Shown here: positions 34,326-45,868 of the stretch, piece after piece | Position numbering within the stretch: position 1 is the stretch's first letter | Layout of the letters: each line of letters begins with the position of its first letter | Source of the DNA: Symbiodinium natans | Taxonomy: Eukaryota; Sar; Dinophyceae; Suessiales; Symbiodiniaceae | Assembly (NCBI GenBank): GCA_905221605.1 | Contig: CAJNDS010000261.1 | Location: 1-64,000 of the forward strand | Direction: 5' to 3' | DNA length: 64,000 nucleotides | Position numbers and translations under genes: made by a program | Notes under the pieces: model-generated | What the model was told of the DNA's origin: nothing | Databases searched by the model: none | The model's input: the letters and a program-made list of their open reading frames with translations, nothing else

Positions 34326-35181
34326 CTACTTTGGCTGACACTTCCATGAATGGAGGCAGTTCCAGTGGAAGTAGATGCCCCGCATTGGCCCTGGGAAGCA
34401 CTTCATGAAATCGACTGTTTGGCGTAGAACAGGAGCACCCGAGATACCCGAGGTTCGTGAAGCATCGTGGGAAAGTTTCAAGGCTATTCGGCAGAGGTCC
34501 CGGCAGGATGATTTCTTCGCGGGATGCGAGGCTTTCCAGCCTGCCTGCTGATGCGATATTCAATTGCAAAACTCTTCTCGCTGTGACGACTTGGAGGCGC
34601 AAATTGTGAGGGAGTACCATCAATGGCCCAGATCTGAGATAGCATGAGATAGCCTTGTGCCTCATGTGCTTGGGCGGAGTACAGAAAGCAATCCCTAGGC
34701 AGCCTCGTCAACTTGCCGCTTTCTGTGTTGAGCTTTGCCGGCTTCGTCCGGCAGGGCATGAAGCCACCGTCCAAGGCTCAGCTTCACGGACTACTGCCCA
34801 GTAGTGCCGTGGCCCATGATGTTTACAATCGCTGTGTCACTGGAGGATCGAATATTGAGATGCGTGTTGTGGAGCAACGCCCTCAGACCTTTACTCGTTG
34901 ATAGGTGAGGCATCAGCCAAGGGCAAGCCCAGAAAAGCAGTGCGTAACAACGTACTGCAGCAATCATGCACACATGCGCACACTTGTGCAGGACTGGTCA
35001 TGGCATTTCAATTTTGCTGAGGAGCTGAGCGCCTGGTGCAACAGCTGCAGGGCCGTGAGCTTCTGAGCCTCATGGAGGCTGATTGGAAAAGGAGGCCTAG
35101 AGTCAAAGACCGTGATCATGTGGCCAGGCCTTTGCCGTACGACAGATCCGAGAGCATGACCCGAGGCACAGCTTTTCAGCC
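34326..35181. other. No confident gene
   Basis: A 147-codon minus-strand frame (34225-34665) is open, but no motif or splice site supports it. Confidence 0.35.
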
Positions 35182-35979
35182 ATGCGGCGAAAGATCCGTC
35201 GTTTGCAGAAATTCGGAATCTCCGAAACCATGAGGCGGCCGGACTTTTTTGTTCTGTCGGCTGCGCGCCTGCAGGAAGAGGACGGGTTCCCTAATTGGGT
35301 TCTCAGACCAAGACCCACACGCTTGTCAGGTGGAGAGCCTTCACTTAAAAGAACTGCGGTGGGCAAACCCAGCGTAGCATGATTGCAGCATGTTTCTCTT
35401 CAGTTTCAGTGACGCTGTGAGCCGAGGCGAGCCGCTGTTATGTACAAGCAGCTCAACATCAGAGATGACCGCCTTGCCTGCTGAACCTGCATTGTACCAC
35501 TAGCTGTGAGATGTGCAACGTGACAGAGCCCTGCAGGAAGTGCTGTTCCAAACCTTTGGGGCCAGATTGGCTGAGATTCTGGAGGCAAGACATCGCAAGA
35601 CTACTTTGCAAGCTGTCTGGAAGCGGATGTGCTCGGGCTTTCTGAGGTGTCGAGTGGGCCATTGCGGCCGTTGCTTCTGGGCATTGAAGTTGTGCGCACA
35701 GGAATGCACAGGATCAAGTCACTCTTTCGACTCAGAATCAAGGCAGTCCGACCGGAGACTTGGGTCTGCGGCGGGGCAGGATGCATTGACGAGGCCAAGG
35801 AAACGATCGAGCCGAGGCACGAGGGCAGAACCCTCGACAACAGGGCCTTTGCAGCTTATGGTGGCATCTTGTCATTGCCCAGACCATTTTGGAGAGGTGA
35901 AGCAGAAGGCGCCGTGATGGCCTATCTCAGTGCATGCGGCCGACTGAACATACGACCTCATCAGGCACCTTTTCGCTAA
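35182..35979 (+). CDS. Possible exons of an unknown gene
   Basis: Two plus-strand frames look partly like protein: 35182-35382 (ISETMRRPDFFVLSAARLQE) and 35629-35979 (IKAVRPETWVCGGAGCIDEA ... FWRGEAEGAVMAYLSACGRL), the latter ending in TAA at 35977-35979. Between them a third frame (FQTFGARLAEILEARHRKTT) is open. Boundaries are not resolved and the whole may be a decayed gene. Confidence 0.3.
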
Positions 35980-36054
35980 AGCAAGGAATCTTCCTTAGAG
36001 CAAGCTGGTTATTTTGACAAGCCGAGACCCGTGTGTGTTTTTTTGCTGTAGTGG

Positions 36055-36660
36055 CTTTTTTGCTGTAGAGGCGCCCCCGGAAGGCCAGTCAGTGAGTGAG
36101 CCCCCCGTCCCCGCCACGACAGCAAAAAAAAAGTGCCCTTTGAAATCTATCATGCGAGCTCATCCCAACCACCTCTTTTTTTAAAGCCGTGCAAGCTTGC
36201 TATGCCATAGGTCTTTTGAAGCTCATCGTGCGAGCATGGTCTTTGCAAATGAGGGCGAGCTGCGCCCCCCTAAGCCCCCCCGTTTTTACTTTTAATTAAA
36301 ATTTGCCTCAAACCATGTAAGTCTGTAATTTGTATGTGCGTATATATATATATATATGTGTATATATATATGTATATAAATATACATCATTCATATTTTC
36401 AGACTATTTATAAATATCATGAATGTTCTGAATAATAAAAATGTCATGTATATTTTGAAAGAAGCGTATTTTCTTTCATCATTGTTAATCAAGATATTGT
36501 AAATATTATGAATAGTATTAATATTGCACATATTATTACTATTAATGCTGTAAATGTCATGAATATTAAGAATCAAGAAGATTAATTGTCTTAAGGCTGT
36601 CAGTATTGTGAATATTTCAAACATTATTCTTGTTTGTATGAATGTTTGTAATAATATTTA
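36055..36660. repeat. CCACGACAGC motif and AT-rich block, left border of island
   Basis: One CCGCCACGACAGCAAAA unit at about 36111-36128, then from about 36284 to 36660 strongly AT-rich sequence with TA dinucleotide runs (36340-36375) and many GAATATT/ATGAATA motifs. Base composition changes abruptly to GC-rich at about 36668. Confidence 0.7.
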
Positions 36661-37008
36661 TTGTAAACGCTTGCGTGCGCCGCCTCGGCACCCGGGCCGG
36701 CCCAGAGCATGCAGTATGTGGAGGACGTCGGCCTGGAGTCCAGGCGCCCCGTTGCAGGGCCGGTCGGTTTTCGGAGGTGGGGCTTCGCGGGAGGTTCCTT
36801 CGGGTAAGGATTGCTGTGGACGGGGGTTGCCGGCGGTGCTCCTGCGGCTGGTTGCGGGCTTTACGTTGTACTGTCGCATGACAGCAGAGGTCTCCACTAT
36901 GTGAGGATCCTCCTGCGTGTGTTTAGAGGCACAACGTTGGGAGCTATATACTATGCTCAAATCCCCCGATAACGTAGCAATAGTGAGCTTTGCATTTCAT
37001 ACAACTGT

Positions 37009-38690
37009 ATGTCCTTGAAACAATCTGGCAGACTTGCAGACATTCATGCTGAACTTCGCTGTGCTTCTATTATATGCCTTGAAGGCACACGGACAATCGC
37101 TGGGTCACAGCCTGTAAATTACATGAAGGCTGATGGGAGACATTTCTTTGAGGCTGGATACGGGCCCCGCTCCAACAAGCATGCAGGTGTGTGCCATTTC
37201 TTTTATGCATCTAGGCATCATCGCAAACACCTCACCCAGGTGGCTTGGCCAACAGATCCCTGCCTTTCTGGTCGTGGTTTAGCTGTCAGGTCGCGTCGCC
37301 CATGCAGCGAGTGCATATGTTCCACCCGCGACACTGAACGAGCTCTTGATTTCGCAAAAACTTTAGATGGCTGCTCACAATCTGAATGGTAGGTTATTGG
37401 CCGGGGTTGAGATTGCAAATTATTGCTTGTTTGATGCGGTGTGACATATGTCAAAGACTGCGCAGCCAAAATGCCGGGTCAATGGCTCAAAACAAGAGAG
37501 GCGCGTGCTGATTCTGCTTTTGTGCTGCCATGTTTAACGCAAGCCATCAAGTTGAGCAATGATTTCCCATGTTCTCAACAAGCTCCCTGCTCGGACCACC
37601 CCAGTGCTTTGTCTGGACGCAAAAGCGCGTGTTGGCGCCCAGCGTGGAGGAGGCCACATCACATCAGAGAGCATCGGTTCGTGTGATGCAGAAACAAAAA
37701 CCGGCAATGGGCCAGTTTTTCAACAGTTCCTGGAGCAGTACCACCTTGTGGCATGCAATACAATGGTCAATGCTGGTCCAACATACTAGTCTGGCACGTT
37801 TCACACAACTTCTCGTATCATCACAGAGGTGATCGGTTTCAACTCGTCAACTGTGTGAAGCGAGTTGATCACCGGCCACTGGGGTCTGGTTGCGCGCTAG
37901 AAATCTGCAATACGAAGCTCGTGACCAAGCCAATTTGGATCGCGATGCTATTGTCAGATGTATCACTGCAGGTGATTCTCGTGACAGCTTCGCGGAGGCA
38001 GTGCAACAACAGTGTACGAGCAACTGGGACCATTGGCAAGAGGCTGTGCAGTGCGACGACCCTACTGATATGTACGAGGTTCTTCGTAGTACCCTTCACC
38101 GCGCTGTTTTACAGGTCTTTTAAGAGGCTGCGATTGTTCATCGCTGTCGTGAACTGCGACGAACAGCTCTTGCTCAAAGACGTACTGCGCGTGGTGGTTC
38201 ATGCAATTTTTATGCTGGTGTGTAACACGATGCTTTTCTGGCATACAAGCATTATAATCTTGAAAGCGCTTGCAACTTGCAATTGCCTGTGATGGTTCCG
38301 ATTTTCTCGGCCTGGTAGGCCCAAATTCGCCTTGACAAAGCCACTCAGGAGGCAAAGCTGGTGTGTCTTCAATGTTCGTCGGCTAGCATCTTCGGCTTGA
38401 GTTGCAAACGGCGTGGAGGAAACGAAGGTTGGCGGAGGTCTGGAAGCTGTGCAGGCGCATAGCGGGAGTCCACAAGGGGTCTCGCAGGAAGTGGGGCCGC
38501 GTGCCTTTTACTGCTATGCCATCAACCCAACAATGGCAGAAACACCTCGCGCAAGATTCGCGTAAGGGTGGGTGGAGCGCAACACCTGTCAGTCAGCGTC
38601 TACCCTGCCAAGGTATTGATATGGTACACTGCCAGGTCACGCGAACACATCGCGAACTTGACGTGCGTCAATGTGCTGCATTCCAACAAG
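37009..38690 (+). pseudogene. Decayed LINE-type endonuclease ORF (non-LTR retroelement)
   Basis: Plus-strand frames follow the order of the apurinic-type endonuclease of non-LTR elements: SGRLADIHAELRCASIICLE ('think globally' strand and helix), YGPRSNKHAGVCHFFYAS, then PVLCLDAKARVG and VACNTMVNAGPTY, then a TAG where W would be expected (37785-37787), SGTFHTTSRI, and DHRPL near 37880. A linker with RLAEVWKLCRRIAG and SRRKWGRV (38420-38490) follows. Several frame changes and stops kill the gene. No reverse transcriptase domain is found after 38700, so the copy is truncated or replaced. The frame at 38690-38956 (ending FDECFVQALA) is unexplained. Confidence 0.65.
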
Positions 38691-39106
38691 GATTCGACCT
38701 TGACGGTGCTTTGTCGGCAATGAAGATATCGTCAGGCGGGTTGCCAATGCGGACATTCATGTTCAACTTGGGGACACAGTCCGTGCGCGGGATTTCGGTC
38801 GGGGACAACGCAGACGCATTGTGCCGGGAGGGCGTCTATGCATGTTTCAACCTGCAGGTGGCTGCAGACGAGGAGGGCGACGACGAAGCCGAGGAGGGGA
38901 CGACCCCGATGAAGGTGTTAGCGTTTGATGAGTGTTTCGTACAGGCCCTTGCTTAGGTCAGCGCAGGCAGTGCAGGACGAAAAAAGCTCACTGGGTATGT
39001 AGTGCTCGGTGGCTGGCGTCGGAAGTTTGAAGTGTGCGCAGGAGAAGCGCGCGTGCTGCCGGGAGTCTAGGGCCTGCGCCGCTTGAGTGGAAGGAGAGCC
39101 CCGTGC

Positions 39107-39842
39107 ATGTTGACGCAGGTTGGTAGCCCCGCGCCGGCCAGTGCGCGCGAGGGCAGCCGGGCAGACGCGGAAAAGAAAGAGGGCTTGTGCGCTTGTTGGT
39201 TGCTCCTGCTGCGTGAACACGACTGCAAAGGTGGCGCGAGTGTACAGCGTTTGAAGCTCAATGTAAGTTTGACAAGCCAGCAGTGTAGGTATCTGGAGCC
39301 GGCGTCACTGTCCGCGGCAGAAGTCAGCCTATGCGCCGGCGATGTCCACCAGATCCGGGTGCCCGACGCCGACGCGGTGGAGGAGTTTGTAGCGCTACGA
39401 ACTCGTGCAGAAGGTGTTTGCGGCGTGCGTGCGTTATTTGGAGGCATGGGCGAACTGTTCCTGGATGAAGCTCGCGTGCAGTTGGCACAAGTGCTGAATG
39501 CATTCATATGGGCAAGAGGGGATGTGGCAGCAGGCAGTACAGCGCAGGAAGCACTGACCATGACCATGATGATGTGGCGCGAGTTCATCGTTCCATATCG
39601 TTCCGGCGCTGGAGGCCGCAGCCAACCCAGCCGCCGCAGCATTGTCGCACGAAGCGAGCGTTTTCTGGGCATCGCTGCCCGAGAGAATGCGCGCAGAGTT
39701 TGCAGCGGGGGACCGCGAGCAAGCGCCGGCGGCATTGTTGGAAATGGTATGGCGCACGTGCGTCGGAGTGGTCGAGGACGCAGAAGCACAGTACTTTTTG
39801 AGTTGCGAAGAGCTGATGTGGGTATCGCTTGCTGTCAAGTGA
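39107..39842 (+). pseudogene. Unknown ORF broken by a 10-bp duplication
   Basis: The frame from ATG 39107, protein-like from about 39283 (SLSAAEVSLCAGDVHQIRVP ... MMMWREFIVP), is interrupted at 39589-39604, where CGTTCC occurs twice 10 bp apart. Past that point the protein-like reading continues in the next frame (ALEAAANPAAAALSHEAS ... EELMWVSLAVK) to a stop at 39840-39842. A 10-nt duplication accounts exactly for the shift. Codon use is GC-rich and helices dominate. No family is recognised. It lies inside the AT-bordered island with the dead LINE. Confidence 0.5.
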
Positions 39843-40229
39843 TCGCGGCCGAAACGGCTGCAGAAGGTGAGTGCCAAGAGGCAGGGGTCGTGGATCGGCG
39901 CGCGCGGCCAGCTGTCAATATCCTTCTTCGTGGTGCGGGCAGCGGTCGGGGCTTCGTATAGGAATTTTCGCTAGCGTAAAGCTCGCTGCGCGCGGAAAGT
40001 CCCTCACAGCAGGGGAGGTCGAGTTTGACAGCAACTGTAGGGCGGGATGTCGACCGACAGGCGGGACCCTCCGCCGCATCGGTTTGCAGCTGCCCCAAGC
40101 GATCGGGTGGGGTCCCGCAAATGGGTCGGGGGGAGGGGGCGGTGTCACAAAACTTGCGGAGGGTTGGGTTTGGGGGGAAGGACTGTCGGACTGCTTGTTC
40201 CAGACGCTTCTCGGCAGGAAGCGAGGCGA

Positions 40230-40745
40230 ATATTCTCAATCTTATGAATAGGAATAACGTTAATGTTATTTACGTTCTGTTTTGATTATGATGACTTTTA
40301 CTCTCAGTATAGTTTTATGGCTTTCAAAATACTATGAACATGTTGATTTTTGATAGTTATACTGTTATACTTAGAATATTCCGAAAATTTAGAGCGAGTA
40401 TTATTCATATGATTAGTCATCATTCGTGTTTCATCCCATGAATATCATGAAAACTGCTAATTTGTTACGGTTAATAGTACCATTTGACGACTAGTAGAAA
40501 TTTTCTCAATATTTTTAATCCTATTCATGTTTTCAAGAGTTTAATGTTCGTAATACCTTATGGGTATAATTAATGCTCATCGTGTTCATATTATTCATAT
40601 CCTTCTTGTTGTTCATATCATTCATATTGTTCAGATTATTCATGTTTCGTATTGTCCATGTTATTCATATTGTTCACATTATTCACTTTACTCATATTGT
40701 TCATATTTTCTATATTGTGACTATTCTTAGTTTTTTGGTTTTATT
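40230..40745. repeat. AT-rich block, right border of island
   Basis: AT-rich sequence ending in a degenerate 9-bp-type tandem of TTCATATTG/TTCATATTA (about 40563-40725). Motifs here (ATTCAT) are the reverse complement of those in the left block (ATGAAT), so the two borders face each other. Confidence 0.7.
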
Positions 40746-41069
40746 TGCTAATAGTACCCCCTCACCACGACACCAAAACACACAACGCAATGATGGTGTG
40801 ATTCCGGAAGGTTAGGGCTTATCAGGAGTTAACTAAATCTGCGAATCACCTGGCATCAACTGGCCCGTGGGAAAAGAGCACGGGTCGTTCATTCATTCAC
40901 TCCTTACTACATTTCTTAGCATTAATAGTACTACGTAGAGAGCAAGTTTGTAATACTGGTAATGAACGAAGTGAAGCACGTAGTGTTGACAAGGCGAAAG
41001 CGAAGACGGCGCTCACTAAGTCCCTTATTGCGCGATATTAGTAATAATAACGTAAAGGTGAAGCACCCC
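40746..41069. other. No gene seen
   Basis: A single CCACGACACCAAAAC unit at about 40771; otherwise ordinary sequence. Confidence 0.4.
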
Positions 41070-41310
41070 CTTTCCCTCCGCCACGACAGCAAAGAAAAGA
41101 ACACGCCCCCCACCACGAGCGAGAGCAAAAAACAACGGCACCCCCCTCCCCCCCCCCTCCCGCCCACGACAGTCAAAACCAAAATGGGCCCCCGCCACGA
41201 CAACAAAAAAGAACACGCCCGCGCCACGACAGCAAATAAAGCACACACCCCACCACGACAGCGAAAATGTGCCCCCGCCACGACAGCCAAAAACATACCG
41301 CCTCCGCAAC
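41070..41310. repeat. Degenerate minisatellite, CCACGACAGCAAA units
   Basis: About seven units of 25-30 bp, each with GCCACGACAGCAAA followed by an A-rich and then C-rich stretch. The same unit occurs singly at 36111 and 40771. ORFs on both strands here are composition artefacts. Confidence 0.85.
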
Positions 41311-42804
41311 CACCGCAAAACTAAACGTGCCCCTGCCACGCCGGAAACGAAATTAACACTCTTACCCTGTCAAGCCCGCCAAGTTTCCATGACCGTGCCG
41401 GGCCTGGGACACTTAACGGGGTTTTCGAAGTAACACTAGCACAAAGTTGTGCATGGACACAGACCTTCCATTTGCCAGAAGACCCTGCTGGACGAATGTT
41501 GTCCTTGAACCGCAAGCAGAAGCGAGACAGGAAGATAGCAAGATGCCAACACGGCTCCCATTCAATTTGCACGAAAAAGTCCCGAAAGAACCTTGAAAGG
41601 ATTTCTAAGCAGAGCTCTTAGAAGCAACTGGAGGCTCGAAAATACATTCTTGCCCTTTGAAAGTTAGGCACGACCTGTTGACGGAGTGTTCAGACGAGAT
41701 CGGCTGTCGTGAGACATCAGAGGCGTTGAGGCAGTGAGGTTCCACAGATCCCAGGCCCAAAGAATGACACCACACGCTTCGCAGAGACTTGCAGACCTGA
41801 GAAGAAATGTGAACTCCGCCTTCCTTTTCCCCTCCACTTTTGTCAAGCTGCAGTACGCACTCGGGTAAAGCCTAAGCAAACGAACAGTCTGAAGTCTTCA
41901 ATCAGAACAACGACTGACAGAAGGCCCATGAGTTCTTCAACCACGTTGGCCCTTCAGCTCGTGCTAGACACGATGTTCCGCGGCTGGTCGCCACTGGACT
42001 CAATAGATTGTACATATTTTCACTTTGATCTTCTCGATGAAACCTAGTATGCCAGGAGGTCTTTGCACAGAGTTGCACAAACAGACCGTGACAAATGTTT
42101 AGAAGGTCTAGAAACGCAGAATCCCAGCGCTTGCTTCTTTCTTCATGTCGAGGCATTGGCGCAGCTTGCTGCCAAGTTTGGCCTGGCTGACACAGGTGAA
42201 GTCGCTGGCTCAGCTGAGCCGGAGGCTTCTTTAGTATGTAGAAAAGTCAAGTGAGGTTCCCCGAGGTCAGGATGTGCACAGATTTCCAACATGAAGCAGG
42301 TCCTAGTTCTGGAACGACGTAGACCGCCTCGGCCAGGGTGCTGGCCCGAGGAGCACCCAAGCAAGAACTGAACTAGTGAAGGCTTCGTCCGTAGAAGGTG
42401 GAAAATGCTACAAAACCCCCGAGGCATCAAGGAGGGCCAGCCATTTCGAGTGGGTACGGCTGCGGTGCAGAGCTTTCAGGAAAGGTCATTTCTAAAGACC
42501 CCGACGAAGGGGTCGTCCCTAGGGCCAAACTGAAAACGGGGCAGTGCGCCGGGTGTTGGGAGGATGACTAGGTTGGTGAATCCTCGAGACGCTTCATGAT
42601 GCTCCTCAGGCCTTGGGCCTCGGCAAGTAAGAAGTCTTTTCAGACCTTCCCAAGGCCAGCTGCATTCTGGCGGTTGTGTGCACAGCCTTTGAAGGAGCCA
42701 CCCCAAGCAGAGGCACCGTGTCACTTTTGTTTGCTGCAACGTTGCAGAGCATGGTTTGACGGTCTCGTGTTTCGAAGGATCGGTTCGTATTTTGAGCAAA
42801 CACT
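41311..42804. other. No confident gene
   Basis: No frame with clear protein character and no sizeable repeat. Confidence 0.4.
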
Positions 42805-43000
42805 TTGCTCGCTTCATTGACGCACCGAGGCTATGCATCCCAAGCCATTACCGGACAGCTGTTGCTGGCACTGATTTTCGACGAATCAGCCTGCAACACT
42901 CGAGACCGCGCTTTGGTTGCTGCCATCAGTGCTGTGAATTCTTCTTTCGGTTGTGCGCTCAACTCTCTGGACGAGCAGCTCGCACAGCAGTTGCAGGCAG
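42805..43000 (+). CDS. Helical exon, possibly 5' part of the RAP-domain gene
   Basis: Frame LLASLTHRGYASQAITGQLL ... CALNSLDEQLAQQLQ is hydrophobic/polar and helix-like, open from about 42793 to beyond 43000, with a CAG at about 42996 near its likely end. RAP-domain proteins usually carry helical repeats before the RAP domain, and this exon is 0.8 kb upstream on the same strand. The connection is inference. Confidence 0.35.
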
Positions 43001-43806
43001 GCGTCGATGTGGGCCCTTCCAAGTCGCTACCAGCATGGTCTCGCTGCAATTTGAAGGAGTCACCTACTCGCCCTCTCCCACGCCCTGACAGGTCACGGAA
43101 CTTGCATGTCGGCTGGAAAGACCTGGCACCATGCAGATGCTGGAGCTCCCAAAGGTTTAAGAGTCAGGATTTTTGCAAGGCCGAATCGAGCATAGCCCGG
43201 TTCAGCTGAGTCTCACACCATCGGCCTACAAATCGATTCAAACTCCTGGGCACTTGTGCGTCGTGCGAGGAAGGGTTTTTTATGCCACAGTTACTCGTAG
43301 TGCTGCAGACTAGGTCCCCGAGTGCCTGCTGACTCCAATGTTGAGTACCAGACAACGGTATGCTATACAGTAAGACCAAGAATCAAAATCAATCGCGCGA
43401 TAGATGTCGATAGATCACGATCGCAGATACTTTTTCAGTAGGAAGTTGGGGCCTGAAGAATCTTGGAAGGAGATCAGGGGCCTCAGTGGCTTTCTGGAAG
43501 GCAGGGCTTTGCTGCTTCCGGTTGAGCGTGCTGGCATCCTGCAGCCGCTGTGAGATGACGGAAAAGTATTCTCCAGCATGGAAAAACCACTGAGAGTAGT
43601 CACTACGCAGCTCATCTAGCTGGTCTTGGTATGTGGTGCATTGCGGGTTAAAGTTGTGGTGTCAGGAGTGCGGCACTTGGAGCAATCCTTCTTTGGACCG
43701 CTACCGAAGAGTTCTTCTCAGCAGCACCTTCAGGCATGTCCAGGACATGCCCATCATCATGTTGAATCGATGCAAAATCAGAACCCGTGAGTCCATAAGC
43801 ATGCAG

Positions 43807-44250
43807 GTTTCCGGCGCCCTGCATGAACTGGGTGTGCAACATCGTACCGAGGCGCAATTTCTTGAGACATGTGTCTGACCACTGAATGCACGCGTCTTCG
43901 GAGCAGGAGCGGCTGGATCCATACATAGCGGATGTGCGGCTAACTACAAATCAAAGTCTCATCGAAATCGATGGCCACTTTGCTCCGTTGATGGCAGAGT
44001 GCGCTGAGTTGCGAGTTTATTCCAGAGTGCGTGTGATTTTTGGAATTCCCACATAGCTATGTGCATAGTGGTTCCGCTTGCTTTTGGCTTCCGAGGTCCT
44101 TTGCATTTTGTTGGCAACAGCCAGCGCTATGACATGAAGAGCTCTTTGAAGCATCGCTTGCTTACAAAGCAAGGGTGGCAAGTGCATCACATAGCATGGA
44201 ATGTCGCTAAGCTTCAGTTGGATTCGGCAGATCTTTCAAGCGAGTTCAAG
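43807..44250 (+). CDS. RAP-domain protein, C-terminal exons
   Basis: RAP domains bind RNA and occur in organelle RNA-processing proteins of algae, plants and apicomplexans. Three exons are inferred. Exon 43807-43872, after AGCATGCAG, reads VSGALHELGVQHRTEAQFLE. Exon 43907-43973 reads ERLDPYIADVRLTTNQSLIE then ID. Exon 44096 onward, after CTTCCGAG, reads PLHFVGNSQRYD, then SLKHRLLTKQGWQVHHIAW. Joined, the centre gives the family hallmark IEIDG-PLHF, then a K-x2-LL-x3-GW-V-x3-W pattern. The second intron (43974-44095, 122 nt) needs a GC donor and AG acceptor, a boundary type known in dinoflagellates. The first gap is 34 nt and is either a tiny intron (GT...AG, phase-correct) or a frameshift. 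The 3' end is not resolved. An organellar location is likely by family, but no targeting peptide is seen. Confidence 0.7.
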
Positions 44251-44654
44251 CATTTTTCGTTCTTCCTGACCGGAAGTGCGATAGGATTGGCCCGAGCACC
44301 ATCACAGCCGCATGAGTTACGTGGCCAGGCAGGGAGGGCTTTCCCAACACCACCTGTAGTCTGAGTGATGTACAAGAATCTGCGCAAAGGGGAAGCAACG
44401 AATCAGGAAGCCCAGGAAGGTGCAAACAAGGAAAGTCTAGGATGGTAAGGTGCTGTCGACCAAGATTGTGATGATATGTCATGCCTTCGACTGTCGACTC
44501 AGTGCCTTTGGAGGCTTCTCCGAAAGCCAGCGCCAGGGAGGCATCTGCTGGAGTACGCGCCGCTGCAATCAAGCGCCTTCGGCACACAAATGCAAAGCCT
44601 GGGATGAGCCTAGAGTCGCTCTTGAAGCCGTGAAGCCGATAGAGCTGAAAGAAG
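44251..44654. other. No gene recognised
   Basis: Sequence between the RAP-domain exon and the minisatellite; the RAP gene's last codons or 3' untranslated region may lie here. Confidence 0.35.
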
Positions 44655-45170
44655 CTTGTATGTCACGCCTTGTGTTTCTCACGAGTTCACGCGGCAAGAC
44701 CCCAGCCTGCGTGTGATGCCCCTGTGATGTTGGTGAGTGCACATGGCAAGCCCTAGCCTTATGTCATGTCTGTGTTTTCGTGGTTCACATGGCAAGGCCC
44801 TGTGTCTTTTTTTGTGAGTTCACATGGCCGGACCCCAGCCTGTATGTCACGCCCTGTGTTTGTCGTGAGTTCACATGGCAAGGCCCCAGCCTGCATGTTA
44901 CGCACTGTGTTTGTCGGCAGTTCACATGGCAAAGGCGCCAGCCTGTATGTGACGCACTGTGCTTGTCGTGAGTTCACATAATGGCACGGCCTCAGTCCGC
45001 ATGTGACGCCGTGTTTGTCGTGAGTTCACATGGCAAGGCCCCAGTCTGTATGTCGTGCCTTATGTTTTTCGTGAGTTCACGTGTCAAGCTCCACCTGTAT
45101 GTCACGCCCTGTGTTTTTCGTGAGTTCAAATGGCAAGGCCCCAACCTGTATGTCACGCCTTGTGTTGGTC
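44655..45170. repeat. 51-bp minisatellite, main block (about 10 units)
   Basis: Degenerate head-to-tail units of about 51 bp. Each has TTCACATGGCAAGGCCCCAG, then CCTGTATGTCACGCC and TGTGTTTGTCGTGAG. The small ORFs reading through several units are repeat artefacts. Confidence 0.95.
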
Positions 45171-45527
45171 GCGATGAAGGACTCTGTGCTCGCTTACACT
45201 GGCTTACACACATTTTTTGTCTTCGTGCGCGAGCTTGCAAGATTAACATAAAATTGTGTTTGCAAGTCAGTGAGTGAGTGACTGAATGAGTGAACGAACG
45301 AAATGCGGGCGTTTTCGTCTTCATTTATCCGCTCAAAATAAGTCTGTGTACGCGCGGGTGTTATGAAAGAAGTAGATTACGGGGCTTATACAATATTATT
45401 TCCTTGTCCAAATTTACTAATAAATTTGTATGGTCTTTTGCGGAATTCATGTCGTTCTCGCAATCGCAAGCCCATGTGTTCGCTACATTCATGCTTTTCA
45501 TGAATAGAAATATTTTCATGGACGTGT
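45171..45527. other. Insert splitting the 51-bp minisatellite
   Basis: About 357 bp of unrelated sequence with short GAGT/GAAC tandem words (45270-45302). No gene and no obvious target-site duplication. Confidence 0.6.
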
Positions 45528-45668
45528 GAGCCCCAGCCTGTGTTTCACACCCTGTTCGTGAGTTTAGTGTCACGCCCTGTGTTTGTCGCGAGTCTGTAAT
45601 GGCAAGGCCCCAACCTGTGTCTCACGACCTGTTTTGTCGCGAGTTCACCTGGCAAGGCCCCATGCGCA
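45528..45668. repeat. 51-bp minisatellite, distal block (2-3 units)
   Basis: The same unit as 44655-45170 resumes (GAGCCCCAGCCTGTGTTTCA and so on) for two to three degenerate copies. Confidence 0.9.
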
Positions 45669-45751
45669 TTAAGTGCGCTTGCCTTTGCGCGTTCTGCTGC
45701 TGTTGGGGATACCTGCTGGGATTGTTTTTGTTGGGGTGGTTGGGGCTGCTT

Positions 45752-45807
45752 GGGGCTGGGGCTGGGGCTGGGGCTGGGGCTGGGGCTGGGGCTGGGGCTG
45801 GGGCTGG
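45752..45807. repeat. (GGGGCT)n array
   Basis: About nine perfect hexamers, flanked by degenerate ones on both sides (45735-45870). Likely to form G-quadruplexes. Confidence 0.95.
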
Positions 45808-45868
45808 TAGGTGGGGCTAGGGCTGACGCAGGGGGCTGGCTGGGCTGAGGGGAGGGGCTGCTTGGGGG

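Noticed and set aside
40962-41339. ORFs on both strands over 41.0-41.3 kb
   Set aside because: They follow the CCACGACAGCAAA minisatellite and change composition with it.
44766-45277. Chain of 60-110 codon ORFs on both strands
   Set aside because: Translations of the 51-bp minisatellite, whose length is a multiple of three in many units.
44655-45668. CRISPR array
   Set aside because: The units are contiguous degenerate 51-bp tandem copies with no constant repeat alternating with unique spacers, and the genome is eukaryotic.
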